Part shown: positions 26,575 through 39,400 of the stretch, one piece after another
Layout: the number at the start of each line of letters is the position of its first letter
Position numbering within the stretch: position 1 is the first letter of the stretch
Assembly (NCBI RefSeq): GCF_000208865.1
Contig: NC_018390.1
Coordinates: 3,800,270-3,864,269, forward strand
Direction of reading: 5' to 3'
Origin: Neospora caninum Liverpool
Taxonomy: Eukaryota > Apicomplexa > Conoidasida > Eucoccidiorida > Sarcocystidae
Length of the DNA stretch: 64,000 bases
Made by a program: the position numbers and the translations under genes
The notes under the pieces: generated by a model
The model's input: only the letters and a program-made list of their open reading frames with translations
Databases searched by the model: none
Told to the model about the DNA's origin: nothing

Positions 26575-28479
26575 TTTGCTGTCTCTGGAATATTGGAACT
26601 CCGCAAACGGGCGCCCCACCTTTTTCTTGATGACACGGGGGCGCCTGTGTTCGCGGCTGTTCTGTCGACAGCTTGGGAGTTGCCAGAGAGTGTCGGGATA
26701 AACGCAACACACACCACCTTTTTGAAAAAATTTCTAAGCAAGAGAGAGGCGTGTGCAAAAAACCGACAGTCATTCGCTTGCATTCGCTTACTGCTTACTA
26801 TCTACTACTGCTTCACCTGTAGAAAGGGAGGAAGAGAGTCGTTCAGAGTTCCATCTGGCGTGACAAGGCGGCATCGAACTGTTTCTCTTCGTATCGATCA
26901 GGGCATAAACTGTAGCAGCGATTGTAACCGGAGATACATCCAATACAATAATTTAACCTCTTATTTCAAGTTATTTGACACTGCACTTCGGCAATCGCGC
27001 CCCGCATCCCCACGCGTCATTTCCCATTTTTGCTGGCGCTACCGCAACTTGCCCGCCGAAAATGAGTACGAGGTTTAAATCTGTTCAACTGTTGGGAAAT
27101 GTCTTCCGAAAAACCAAGTGGAATCTGGCGTGCTAGCCGTGGCAACTGACATGTAGGAAGTTAACGAGAGAAACGTCGACCGCCAAAGGAGCTGACGGTC
27201 CATCGACTTCACCGAATTAACGATCGCTGTAGCAACAATTCACACTCCAGAAAAGCACCTCAGCAAAACGCCATTGACCTGAGGTTTCTGGAACATAGCT
27301 GGATTCAGATATGGAACACAGTGACGGTCTTCGGCGCTTGAACCTCGTGATTGCTACCGGCAATTGACAGAACAATGTAGAAGTAGCAGAGGGAGGTGAA
27401 GATGAGAACTGGTGACGGCAAAACTCCTGAGCAACAGTTCGTTTCGTCGTTGTCTGCTTATCGTTTTTCCGCAAAAAAACGCTGTTTTCTCACCCCACCG
27501 AGGAGGCAACTATCGGTGAACACAGTGGCACGAAGTAGTAGAAGCCTGGACGTGTCGCCCTCCCCCAGTTCTCCACGACAAACAAAAAGCGCAGAAGGTG
27601 TACACAAAAGCATGGGACACCCCGCATATTTCGAGCGACCGTCAACAAGAATGATGGTGATAGACAGACACTATGAAAGCCTACTCATTCCAATGATGCC
27701 ATACGGAGACGATGAAACCGAGGCCGGCAACAAGGGAAACCTTGATTAGCTCGAACGGCCATCACGAAGAGGCATCTGTGGCTGAGAGTAGCAGTTGGTG
27801 GTGGCTAGAAAGTGTGGAAGCTTTCGTGAATGTTGAGTGTACATTCTCACAGCTTAAAACGCAGTAGCCGACCGGTGGCTACCGCGACGTCTATGCAACA
27901 CCACAGAAACTGCTACCAGGGCTATAGTGGTAGCGCAATCTGACCACATATTGTAGAGGATCTGACTTGATCTTCTGCTCCCACAGGAGAGATGTCTGTC
28001 TTGGCGACACCGGTGCATGGTAGTCCACGTCTCTAGATCAACCGGCAAGAACGACCAACACAGCCAAAATTGTGAAATTGTACATATCATCCCTCCAAGT
28101 GGTCTCCCGCCCATTCGTCCCCCCAAAATAGTCCTTCGATGCATGATGACGACTGCCGTTTTTGAGAGCCCGTCAGCTCATGCGTGCGGGAGGTTGTATC
28201 TTTATGTCAGTAGGTCGATAATAAAGGGGAAACTAAAATCGCTTCCGAACACTAGGTCCAGCGCATGCGACCGTTGCTACCTAGAATGTTCCTGCGGGTC
28301 AACTTGAGCCGCTTGCTGAAGTAACTCTGAAAGGAAAATTTGTTTGACATGAACCTATGTGCTTATCCGGTACCAACTTATGTATGACACAGAGGGGGTT
28401 TGTGCATCGACACGTGACCGAAAATTTATGACCATAGAGGAAAGACTGTCACTTCTGTTCGCTGTTTTAATCCTCACCT
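26575..28479. other. Divergent intergenic region between DNAL4 and IST1
   Basis: About 1.9 kb separates two start codons that face away from each other, so both promoters and leaders should lie here. Open frames are short and unremarkable, and no TATA-like, AP2-type or repeat element stood out. Confidence 0.55.
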
Positions 28480-31400
28480 ATGAAGAACCGTTTTTTCATT
28501 TCCTTCCTTCCTCATGGGAGAGAGGGGAAGAGCGTCGGCTGGCCTTTCAAGAAATTTGACCCTGTAGCGTGCAAATCCAGCCTGAAAATGGCAATGAGCA
28601 GAGGTACGGTTCACTAGCGTGTGAACGTGCGTTTGTTCTTCATGTGGCTCTCGTCTCGCACATGCAATGGACTTTGCCTTTTTTTTCGGAGGGGAACAGC
28701 AGACAGCAACAGCCACAGAGCCGTTTCTCTCCATTGGTTGACCCATTGTTCGGAGGTGGCTCATGTGAAACTCCAGTTGGTCGTTGTTCTTTTCTGAAGA
28801 CGTCACTGGACACGTTGAGTGAGCTAACCTCTACAGCGACACGTCTTGGATCGGGTGTACCGGAGACTATTCTGGATCATCGAACAGTCCTGAGAATGAT
28901 GCTAGGTTGGCGGCAATGACGTCGTGGATTTTTCGTGTGGTTCCTAGACTCGACAGAGTTATACCGATAGATGCAGACAGTTCTCTGTATTGCTCTGATC
29001 TACTATACGCCTCTGAAAAGGCATTCGGGAGTCTGACGTCATATATGAACCGGCGCGGCCACATGAATATATAAAATACTGGAAGTATGAATATAGTGCA
29101 GTTTTCTGCAATCCCAATCCTCCAATGAATATATCTGTGTCGTTCGTGTCGTAATATGTTTTCATGTTGGTCCTGTTTTTTGGGATGTTCCACTCTTGAG
29201 CTAGCCTGACCGAATGAAATTCACAGCAAAGCCACATCCCGACCACCCTTCCCATGAAACTTGCTCGAGCGTTTTGTCGCGAAGCACCTTGGCCTATTTT
29301 CTCGTTTCTATCTGTTTGCCTCAGCGCGAATGAACCAGAATCGGTTGCAGAACTCCATCAGAATACAGCGCTCCGAGATCGCCGCCCTCATCAGGTGTGG
29401 CACCCGTTCCGATGAAGGCCAACAGGATACCGTCATTTACATATATATTCCTCTGACTAGAGATGCAAATATGTTCCTATATGCATATTCTTGTATATCT
29501 ACAGCGAAGTCAGCTGAATTTGTTCTGCATGAAGGGACTTGACGAGGACAAGTTCTCGGGTGGAGGCTTTCCTTAATATCAACACATTTTTAGTTCTTTA
29601 CAGTTTTGGACTGGAGCCTCTATGCCACATTCCAACAATAGCTCTGCATGCTGTGTGAATGCGCCAACACTTCGAGGATAACCTCTGCATGGATGGCATT
29701 GTATCAAGATCTCAATGTTTTTTATTGTGCCCTCTGCTTCGTGGACTGAAGTCATGGTTGAGAATCCATTTTCAAGCACGTTTGCGGATATGTACACACA
29801 CGCATGCCAGTGAACATATAACCCACTAATTTATTTTGGAGTACATATTATCACTCCTGTAAATGTCTACTAGCGAAGGGAAAGAAGAGCGCGCTAGGTT
29901 GAAGGCTGAACACATGCTTCGCGAGTGTCGAGTTGAGAGAGCTATGGATATTCTCTACACCCTGTGTGAGCTAATCGTCACACGCATGGTAAGCGCGCTT
30001 CCCACACCAGTTTTCTTTCAACGGTAACCAAAACGTTAAGGGTTGCTGTATTTTATGCTGACAAAGATACACTACCCAATCTGAAGGAAGACAATTTTGG
30101 TGCGTGTGACAATGTACAGTACACGTATAAGGTACGTGTCCCGCTGTGAGGAGATAACGTTTCTACTTTTCCTGTAATACCCGCGTATGAACCCCTCCGC
30201 TACGCAATTCTGGGCTTACTAACGCAACATTAAATGTGCGTGGACTGTCGCATTTCTGTGTTCAACGACCCTTACAATTACATGAAGCTGGACAGAGCCG
30301 TGCATCCGTTCCCATTCTACCAACGTTCCAGTCATGAATCCACTACATATATCATCAAAAGAAGGCACAACTCATTAGTGAGATGATGTTTTTACACAAT
30401 CCCAAGCCGATCCACGTTTTGCATGCAACCACAACCGTACCGAACTGTTAATATGATAACAGCGAATTTTATAGTGTGCGAGTGTTTTTGCGTGTGCTGG
30501 TGGCATCGTGCGGAAGAACTACCTGACGTCAGAGAAATGCTGTCCATCCGATCTGCTCTCCGCAGTTCACAGCGTGCTCTATTGTGAGCCGAGACTGAGT
30601 AAGAAATAACTCTCTTTATTGCTTTCCGACAAGGAGCGCGCACGATTGCGTCCAAGTCTGTAGGTGGCTACCCATTCTGTAAGGTCGGTTCAACAACTCA
30701 CGGTATACCCTGGCGGTAGTCACCTCTGGTACCTCATCCAGGTCACAGCTCTCTTCGAGACGTCTTGGCAGAATCGTTTTTGCCTGTGCATCTTTCTCCA
30801 CGATGTACCCAGCACGGAAGTGTGTGTATGCCCAATGCTAATCCCATGCCGCACGCCCTCTGCTGCTTTGTACAAACAATAGACATTGACGAACTCAAGA
30901 CAGTAAGGAGACAATTTACCATCAAGTACGGCCAACTGTTTGTGGAGGAGGCTGTCAAAAACGACAAGCAGGAAGCGCATTTTAAGGTAGGCGGACGCTA
31001 GTTACAGTAGCCATTTTGCCGTACCACATTGATAACGTATAAATAACGAAATGATTCATATTTTTCGACTCTGAGAAGTTTTCTGGTAAAAAAGGAACAA
31101 AACCAGGGGCATTGGCGTGCGGTTGCAGAGTCGGTCGAGTGGTATGCGTATAGCTCAAGTGAGTGTGAAACATGACACAAACAGACGATTCCCTTCACTT
31201 GATTAACGCACCTCCCACTGTTGGTGACTTGTGTTGTATCTACAACTGCAGCTTGATGAAGCCGCGCAGTTCGTCTACTTTCATTCCTAGTCAAACGCTT
31301 TAACACAGATACCAAAGAATAGCTCGTTTCCCGCATACCTCTCGAAACCTAGCACGGTCTGATGTAGAAACGGTTCGAGTCGGAATTTGGGAGTGGGAGG

Positions 31401-32000
31401 GAACTGCAAAATTCGAGCCGACGCAGGACAGTCTCCCCGACACGGATTATACACGCCTACATTCCTCTCAGATGCATACATGATTACCTGTTTCCGCAAG
31501 CATGTGTGTCTGTATACCTGCGAAGCTGGTACATTCCTTGTCTCTGACTCAACCGGTGGAACTGGAGATTTTGGAGGTCCTCAAGAGTGTTGCCGAGGAG
31601 TACGGCGTCACCACCCGTTTGTTGGAGTCGCACGCAGAAGTACGTCGACAGCCAAAAAGCGACAGACTTCCAAGCCACTTTTGCTGCCTCTGCATGACAA
31701 GAATACCGCTGAATAGGAGATTGGTACAATTATATCCTCGCGGAGTACAGCGAAAACGTTGTTCTGTCTCAGAACGTGTGCTCTCTCCGCACTCAACCCA
31801 ACCGACAGAGTTTGGAACTATTTGCCGAGGCACAAGGAAAGACATCGTCGTTTACCCTCAGCTACATATCTGCACGGTCGACTGGCGCCCACATCGGGGA
31901 GCAGTCAATAACGCCGCGTGCCTCCATTTCCTCTGTGTTTGTTTTTCCTCAAAGCAAAAAGGATCATCTCCAAAGTCAGTCGTCTTCCTTCCCCGGGTAA
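28480..32000 (+). CDS. IST1: IST1 family protein (regulator of VPS4/ESCRT-III), six exons, 262 aa
   Basis: Exons 28480-28603, 29325-29394, 29874-29988, 30813-30986, 31526-31639 and 31809-32000 sum to 789 bases; all junctions are GT/AG and in phase. The order of conserved elements matches the IST1 domain: an N-terminal basic helix (FKKFDPVACKSSLKMAMSR, about residues 23-41), a helix ending SEIAALI, the signature KEERARLKAEHMLRECRVER with MDILYTLCELIV, then DIDELKTVRRQFTIKYG and LEILEVLKSVAEEYGV. IST1 folds like an ESCRT-III subunit and controls VPS4 recruitment in membrane scission at endosomes and in abscission. The start is the first ATG after an in-frame stop at 28468-28470; family members begin nearer the FKKF motif, so about 20 extra residues may be real or leader. 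The C-terminal tail (about 63 aa) is Ser-rich, and I see no clear MIT-interacting motif. The fifth exon uses an AAG acceptor. Confidence 0.88.
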
Positions 32001-32948
32001 GCGCAGCATGACGAGAAACTGTCACCTTAAATAAATAGATACGTTGTTAGAGAGATGAAAAGAGCATTACTAGATGGATACACATGTGGGCCAAGAGAAG
32101 TACGGATCGATAGAGAGATAGTCCAGTATCAAGATGGGCAGTGGAGTATTCTGAAATGAACACAAAAAGATATCGAGCCAGAGACAGACGCATACGCTCT
32201 CCGCGAGTCACATGAGCAGAGAGGTGAAGCCCGAGGAATGAGTAAATAAGTCGCCAGTAGACACAGATAATGGAGCTGTGGTTCGCTAATGCCAAAAAGG
32301 CAAACAGAATCTTCCATGCAGACAGGGCTAGGAAGATACTATAAAAGCGTAGGCGGATAAGGACATTGACCCAAACTAGGCTTGCCCTTTTCTGTTGGCT
32401 CCGTCGATTGTCGGAAGCGGACGTCATCGCTTCGGGTGCACGTGAATCTTCCGAAATCTAATGCGCTTTGGCACAATAGATAACACAAGCGTGTGTGTTG
32501 AGTACGGAAGGCAGATCAAGAAGGAAAAGACACAACGGGGGCCCCAACACACTGAATGAGGAGATTCTGTCTGACTGTTCTGCGCGATGACTGTGACCCA
32601 TGGGGAAACAATCAACTGGATATAGCCCTCTTCGGCGTGCCTCAGCTATTCGCCACTCCAACAGGACATTCCGCCTTTCCCTCCTGCACAAGCAGTACAA
32701 AATCAATGCGGCATTGATGGACAAGTGAGTGTCCTTATGATCGATTTTGTTCCACAAGCTGGATTTTATTCCACGAGCTGAGAGCGTCCTTGCATAAATA
32801 CTTGAATGCTTGCCTGTAATTGCATTCGTCGGACAAAAGCACTATCCAGCCTTCATAGGCACCGCTGTCCGTCGGTTGTAACAGCTGGGTCGCCTGGTGA
32901 GAAACCTAAGAGAAGAACCATCCTGCGTCTCTGCATTTGACGAACTAG

Positions 32949-32950
<2 letters not shown>

Positions 32951-32984
<34 letters not shown>
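32951..32984. repeat. TA microsatellite
   Basis: TA tract with a single internal interruption (TAAATA), in the IST1-VPS13 interval. Confidence 0.9.
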
Positions 32985-35127
32985 ACCTAAGCTCTGGTTA
33001 GAGCATGCGTGAATGTTGGAGGCAGCTGTGCACATTCACTGCACATCTCTACCTATATTTGTATTACATGCATGGGGAATCACTCAGGGAATGTGCAGAC
33101 AGGTTTACGCATATGCATTTCGTCGGGTCTATGTATGTATAGCTTTCCATACACATGGCGTTTTTGCATTGTTTGCCCCCCTGTATCCCGTGTGCAGCCT
33201 CATCCCGTCCGTGCGTCTTCTTCGTCCTACGGTAAATTTCTTTCGCTGCCCCCGTCAGAGGAACCGGACTCTACGCAGAACTGCCCTGGATTAAAACCGG
33301 ATCAATCGCTTTGTCTCCCTGCTCCATCCGAGCCCCTTCGTGAAAAAAGTAGACATGCACCTTTTTCCTCTACCGACGTTTCCTCGTTTTTTTATCGCCC
33401 CGCCGTCCCTCACGAGGGCAAAACGGTACCCGACGTCTCCACCCCGCCGCAAAAGCACGGAATGCTTTGTAGACAGAAATCGACCGCTGCAGTTGCCTTT
33501 CCATCTCTTGCGCCTCCGCCGCCCTATCCAGGTACACCACGGGAACGGTTGCAAGAAGAAACCAGAACTGGCGTGACGATAGGGCCGCCGGGCACCTTGG
33601 AGAAATCGAGGCGCATAAAGGGAAGTGACCAGCGCTGTTTCTTGTTCCTGCCACCGAGGGAAGCACAAAAAGGAACTTCGCTGAGCACACGGAACGCTCG
33701 TGTCTTCTGGAGAAATGACACACGCACTCCCTCCTGAGCGGTCTCTACGTAATCACCCTGTCTGTTCCTTGTGCAGTGTCGGCTTTTGACTCACTTGCGA
33801 CATCATTTGTCTCGCCTCTCTCACTCGTGCATTCTCTTCTTTCCTGTTCTTCTCCCTTGTCGGCTTCCCCCTAGCGTCTCTCGTCTTCAATACTCGCGTT
33901 TCGAAGCCTGCACGGTTGGCCACAACAACACCGAGAACACCAAACGATAACTCGACTCCGACTGCCGGATCATTCCACAAGCGGGTGGACCTGAAAGAAG
34001 ACAGAATCTCGAAGGCAGTGGTCAGTGCTTGTGGAATTGGTATAGGGGAGAACGCAAGGTCAGACAACCAAGCAAACGGTGATGTGGACCCTAGAGCCCA
34101 ACAGAAAGAAAGAGAAGACGGGAGAGATAAGACCGAACATCAAGGCGATGAGTGCGGCAGAGACAGCAGATGCATAGACGACCACGATCGAAAAACAGGA
34201 AAAGAAGACTTCTTTAAGCTTCGTGGAAGGCACGCGGAAACAGCGCCTGCAGTGAAGACAAGTTCAGCTATATTTGCTTGTCCTGTCGTCGCTAAAAATG
34301 CGTTTGAAAAAATCTGTTTTCCGGAGCAATCGTATTCTCCCCCCGCAAGAACGTGCGCGGCATTTCCAGACTCTCCAGAGCGACATGCCTTTCAGGGCTG
34401 AAAAGGACTTTCGCCTTTTGTTCTGTCCCTTCTGGTCGTCCCTTCTCCCTTCTTTCTTCGTCTCGTGTTCATCTCGATTGCCTCTCCTCGACGGGCAACG
34501 AGGCCGAATGCCTGAACTCATTCTAGTTCTGTAGCATCATTCAGCAGTGTGCGTGTACGAATGCACATTTGCACCTGCATGACTCAGACGCCTCCTCTCA
34601 CGGACGGACTTCTTCATGTCCATCTCTGCTTGTGGACATCTATCTCACTCTGTATACAGACATTTGGTCGAAACCTTTGTATTTTTGAGTCACTCGCTGA
34701 GTGAAGAGACGGTCGAATCAGGTCGATAATTCGATGTGCATGCATTTCAGCAGCCTCCACTCTGTGACGCTATCGAGTTGGCCGATTGCTGCCCGGTAAG
34801 AGTCGCTTACAGACAACAGCGCCTGTCTGCCTCGGAGTATGGTGTGAATTGCGGCTCTCATCTGTCTCAAGCGCTGACCAAAAAAGGTCCACCATAACGG
34901 AAAACGCCTAAATATTTTAAGACGCCACACTGAATTTGCGCCTCGAAATCACAACCAAGGCGTAGGATTTCGTCTCTCATACAGCTTCCACGTCATGCCG
35001 CCAAGAACGACCGCTTCACCTGAAGGCCCGTCTTCTCTCCATAAAAAGATATGCATCTGTATCCCCGAAAAAGCGTATCGAACTCAACGAAAACGTGTGT
35101 GCCATCCCTAACGCCATCGGTGTTGCT

Positions 35128-35131
<4 letters not shown>

Positions 35132-35170
<39 letters not shown>
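35132..35170. repeat. TA microsatellite
   Basis: About 19 uninterrupted TA units roughly 600 bases beyond the VPS13 stop codon, probably in or near its 3' UTR. Confidence 0.95.
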
Positions 35171-35173
<3 letters not shown>

Positions 35174-35781
35174 CCTCCACTTTAGAACTCTTGCTGTCCT
35201 ACACCCGCCTACCTCAAAAAACCCGTTCCCGTCTGCCCCATCTGGAAATTGAAAAACTTGGCGACTTCTATTACAAGAAAAACCAGCGAATGCAGTGCTG
35301 GCGGCTATCCCTGGCCTTCCGTTTCTCGACTTTTTCCCCTCCGTCTCGCTCGTACGTCGTTCTTTTCCATCCCACATAATTTCCGGCGTGCTCTCCGCCC
35401 CCTTGGCATCTTCCCCTCTTCGGGATGCCTGGGGTTTGGCCTGCACCCTTTTAGTTGTTACTTGTCTTCGCCCGGAGGTCGCATGCCAAGACGCGAGCTC
35501 CCAAACTCGACCTGCCGCCAGCGGCATCCTCTATTCCTGTACAACTGACATTTCTCCTTCAGAACACATGGATGATCCTTGGGCGTCGCGCGTTTCTCTT
35601 CGCTGCGCCTCGCCTTCTCGTATTTAGTCGTCGCCGCACAGGCCCCGGCGAAAGCAGTTTTCGGGCTCCCCTGCATGTGACGATGAACGCTGCCTGAACC
35701 TCCTCTGCGCTCCTTCGCTGCCTGCTCCAAACGCCCCCTTTCCCGTTTTTTTTGCCGTCTGCAGTTGTTCTCGCCCTTCTC

Positions 35782-36493
35782 TTAGTCTTCGTCTTGGTAC
35801 TTGGCGTACTGCATAGTGCGCCAGCTACCCAACTCGACCACGGCACTCGTGCTGCTCTGTGCCTCCAACAGTTCTTGGTAGATTTGTCGCGTGAGAGATG
35901 CACTTTGGCACGGGACTTGGTAGAACTTCTCGCCTCTCCGCCAGGTCGTCGCAGCATCTCTATCGCCTCTGTCTTTCCCTTTTGCCGCACTCCCGACCCC
36001 TGCTCGCCCGTCATCGCTCGACGCCGCGAACGACAGCGTCGCGGAGCCCGCTCCTTTGCCTGCAATCGTCTGGCCGCTCGGGTCTTGGCCTCCAACGAGC
36101 CTCCCGCCCCGTGCAGAAGTTTCGTTCCCCGCGGGCTGCGCGGCGCTGGGGAGACACGTGCGGATAATGATTCCATGCGTGCTCGCGCGCACTTCCTTGA
36201 TCAACGGGATGCTGATGTGCCAGACAATGTAAGCTCGCGTATTTCTGCCCGGCTCTTCGGAGTCCTCAGACGCCCCGCCGCTCCCCGAAGTCGACTGACT
36301 GCCCGACGCGGAAGGCGGCACGCCGCGGTTGCCATACAAATCCACAAAGAACACATCTTTCGGATAGAAGAGCAGCGCGAGATGGCGCGCCGGAAGCGTC
36401 TCTTGTCGCAGGACCGTGATGCACTTTAGGAGCCGCCGAATGACTTGGAGGCCCAGACACTCGCGCAGGGACGCTTCGCGCTCGTCGTAGGGC
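35782..36493 (-). other. PH-like C-terminal module of VPS13 (exon 24)
   Basis: The last exon opens with [20 protein letters not shown], a basic and acidic linker, then strands [18 protein letters not shown] and [17 protein letters not shown] before a disordered insert and a terminal helix ([17 protein letters not shown]). The pattern fits the PH-like fold that ends VPS13 proteins; the insert of about 80 residues between its last strand and final helix is unusual. It ends at the TAA at 35784-35782. Confidence 0.75.
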
Positions 36494-39400
36494 CTGAGAA
36501 AAAACGGCAGGGCGTCAGAACCAACGCAGATAGGAACGGGAAACCCCACAGGTTCTTCGCCTCCACACACACCAACACAGAAATGCACACTGTGCACTGA
36601 AAACCGAGCCTCTCACACGGTGTGTCAACGCCCCTGCTCAAGTCCGGGGCAAAAAAGCTGACTCTGACAGGACTCGCCTCGCCGAGACACACAGCACTGA
36701 GACCCGCGATCTCGAGCCGATGCCCGCGGAGAGAAAACGCCGCATCCTTGGCCCGAGTTCCTTTCCGTTTCTCGAAAACACCAGGGCCGAACCTGGACAG
36801 AGAGACGAACTCCAGGCGGGACACCGCAGACGGTCCCAGCCCGGGTGTGCAGTGCTTGCCACACATGCAGACACGTCTGTAGCGCTCCGGGCGGGGGGAC
36901 GCGTCGCATGCACCAACCCGGGAGCGGCTTTGCGCCTTGTCGGTTTACCTGATTTCGCCGTACTCGCCCCAGAGCATCCTGGGTTTCCGGCGTCGCTCGG
37001 TGCGGCATTTGCTTCCGCCGAGAGGCTTCGAGACTTCCGCTTTGATCCCGCGAGTCATGTCCGAGACGGCCTGACCGACTTTGTCGAGGGGCTTCACGAG
37101 GGAGCCGGCGAGGCCCTTGCCAATGCCCTTGAAGAACCCGCCGACGCCTTCGCGCTGCGCACCCTCGATCGGCTTCGTGACGATGTTGGTGAGGGACCAG
37201 ACGCCTTCTCCGATGTTCTTCCCCGCGTTCAAGAACCCGTCTCGCATGCTGCTCGCAGTCCGCACGCGCTCCCGCTGCCGGCGGTTGATGTACTCCGAGT
37301 CAAAGGTCAGCGTGGAGAGGAGCGAACCGAGGCCCGCGCTGACGCTGTCCACGGCGTTCGCCGCCAAGCCGATCGTGTTCTTGCCGAACTCGTAGGGCAT
37401 GCGCGGGAGATTGAGCAGCGACGACTGCCCCAAAGACGAGAAAATCGAACTCAGGAGAAGGTGCGTGTACCGGTCTTGGAGACACGCCAAAAACGTGCGC
37501 GCGCTGCCGCGTATCGCCCGGAATTCCCCTCGCTGAAACTGGAGACGCGCGCCCTAAAAACGCACACGCCGCGAGACCCAAAAGCGACAGAGACGCCGAG
37601 AGGGAGTGAAATCGCGAGTCGGTGCCCGACGGCCAGGAGCAAGAATGGGGCCAGAGGCGAGAGCAAGCGATGGCATTCAAACGCTCGTGAAAACAGGGAC
37701 GGACGACGGGGCAGCTTTTGGTGGGAAAGCAAAGACTGACGGGTGCCGGCCATGCCGCAGAGGCAGGAAGAGGAGACGCAGACGCAGCAGAACAAATAGA
37801 ACTGCGAAAGAAACGGCACGGTGCAATAACGAGTCCACGATCAACGCCAGCAAGAGCCTGCTGTTGAGAGGCGCAGACGTGTGGGTGAAAACGCCTTGTG
37901 CGCCGGGGCCCTTACCATGAGTTCGAGGCGTCCTGAAGCCATGAGAATGCGCAAGCCGACCTTGAGAAGGTCGGAAAGCATGTGCATCTTGTCGAGGACG
38001 AAGGAGCACCAGCAGTAGATGTCGAAGCGCTCAATCACGAGGCTCTCGAGAGATAAAACGGTTGGCAATGGCGGAGGCACGTAGCCATCTTGCAGCGGAT
38101 GGTGCACCCAAAACTGCAACTCCTTCCCTGTTACTCCCGCGCGTGTCAGCCGGCCGCCCTCGCTCGAGTCCGACCCCTGGCCCGGGCCAGTCGACGCGCC
38201 GCTTCCTCGGATACCGCGCTTGCCGCGCAAACCCAGCGAGTCGAGGCAGGCGTGAAAAAAATCCTGCGCAACGGAGCCCAAAAGGCAGGAACCGAAACAC
38301 AACTCACTTTCGTGTTTTTCCAGGTGGCCGTCGCTACCAACGCATGCACAGAAAACGAGCGTGACCAAAGCTGTACACATTCCGATGTACACATGCATGA
38401 GAGGGAGACTTGAGTGTTTGCTTTCCGCCAGTTCGAACTTGTGCTCGCGGCCATCTCGGCGCATGCAGCGAAGCCCCTCCGGACCTGTGTAAAATGTGCC
38501 TGGACGTGTCCCTCGTGTGCAGTGTGTGGCTTCTCCACACGGCATACAAAAACTGATATACGCATCTCTATACTACTCATACATGTATGCTACCATTCGC
38601 ATGTGTACATGGGCATGCGTGGAGACTTGGAGGCAACTGCACACGGCCTTTGCGTCTGGCGCCACGGGGACCTACGTTCAACCCGTTCAGCATGTCTGCG
38701 TCGATTTCGACTTCCAAGGTGTCGACCTCCACGTGGACGCGCCTCAAGGCCAAGTCGCGACTCAGCGCGTGGTGGCGAACGACGAAGATGGTCAAGAAGC
38801 TCCTGGAGGCGTAGCGGTCGGCTCCCCAGGCCTTCGAACACAGAAAAGGCAGAAACCACCACAGAACACGGAATCAACCTCTCGAGGGCCGCAGACGAAG
38901 AAGGCGGCCTTGCCGTCTCTTTCGTTTGCTGTCTCATGCGCCCCTTGTTCGCGACCGGGCTTCCGTCGAAGCGCCCCGACTACGAGGAGACCCAGTTCGG
39001 TGCACTCGAGTGCTGTCTCGCTTTGCTTGCGGCGTGGCCCAAACAGACGTGGGGTCTAAACGTACGTCTCCTTGACTGCTGCCGGCGCCTCCTCGATTCG
39101 CGAGAAGCACCGGCTTCTGGGCGTCAGCCAGTTGGTTGTCGATTTGAATGTCAGCCAAGCGAACGAGCAGCTTTTGCCGCTCGCCTTTCTGCTGGAAGCC
39201 CAGGGCCACCTGCGACAGTTCCGCGAAGCAGAGCTCCTGTCGCAAGCTCTCAGAAATGAGCGAAATGCCGAGCTCCGCCATGTTTATGGCCAAGTGCATG
39301 CTCGTGAGATCCTCGCCGCTGGAGTCCTGGAAGGGCCAACAGCATCGAGAAACCCACATCAAGCTTGGAAACCGGACCGCAACGCGACAGGTCGGCGAGC

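Larger units (their letters stand above)
32001..35781. other. Convergent intergenic region between IST1 and VPS13
   Basis: The two genes end facing each other across about 3.8 kb, so this should contain both 3' UTRs. A plus-strand frame at 33009-33737 (242 codons) and minus-strand frames at 33291-33668 are open, but both are low in conserved character, overlap each other and lack a convincing exon context. TA tracts lie at 32951-32984 and 35132-35170, and a TGCATGC at 34737-34743. No gene is called. Confidence 0.5.

Noticed and set aside
26437..27078. 213-codon plus-strand frame opposite the DNAL4 first exon
   Set aside because: It overlaps the minus-strand exon that matches the DNAL4 N-terminus and has no recognisable motif.
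31360..31400. tRNA-like T-arm sequence (GGTTCGAGTCG)
   Set aside because: No matching acceptor stem, D-arm or anticodon arm is found at the required spacing.
33009..33737. 242-codon open frame on the plus strand
   Set aside because: Pro/Ser/Arg-rich without a motif, opposed by an equally open minus-strand frame, and begins in TA-flanked non-coding sequence. Chance openness in GC-balanced DNA explains it better.
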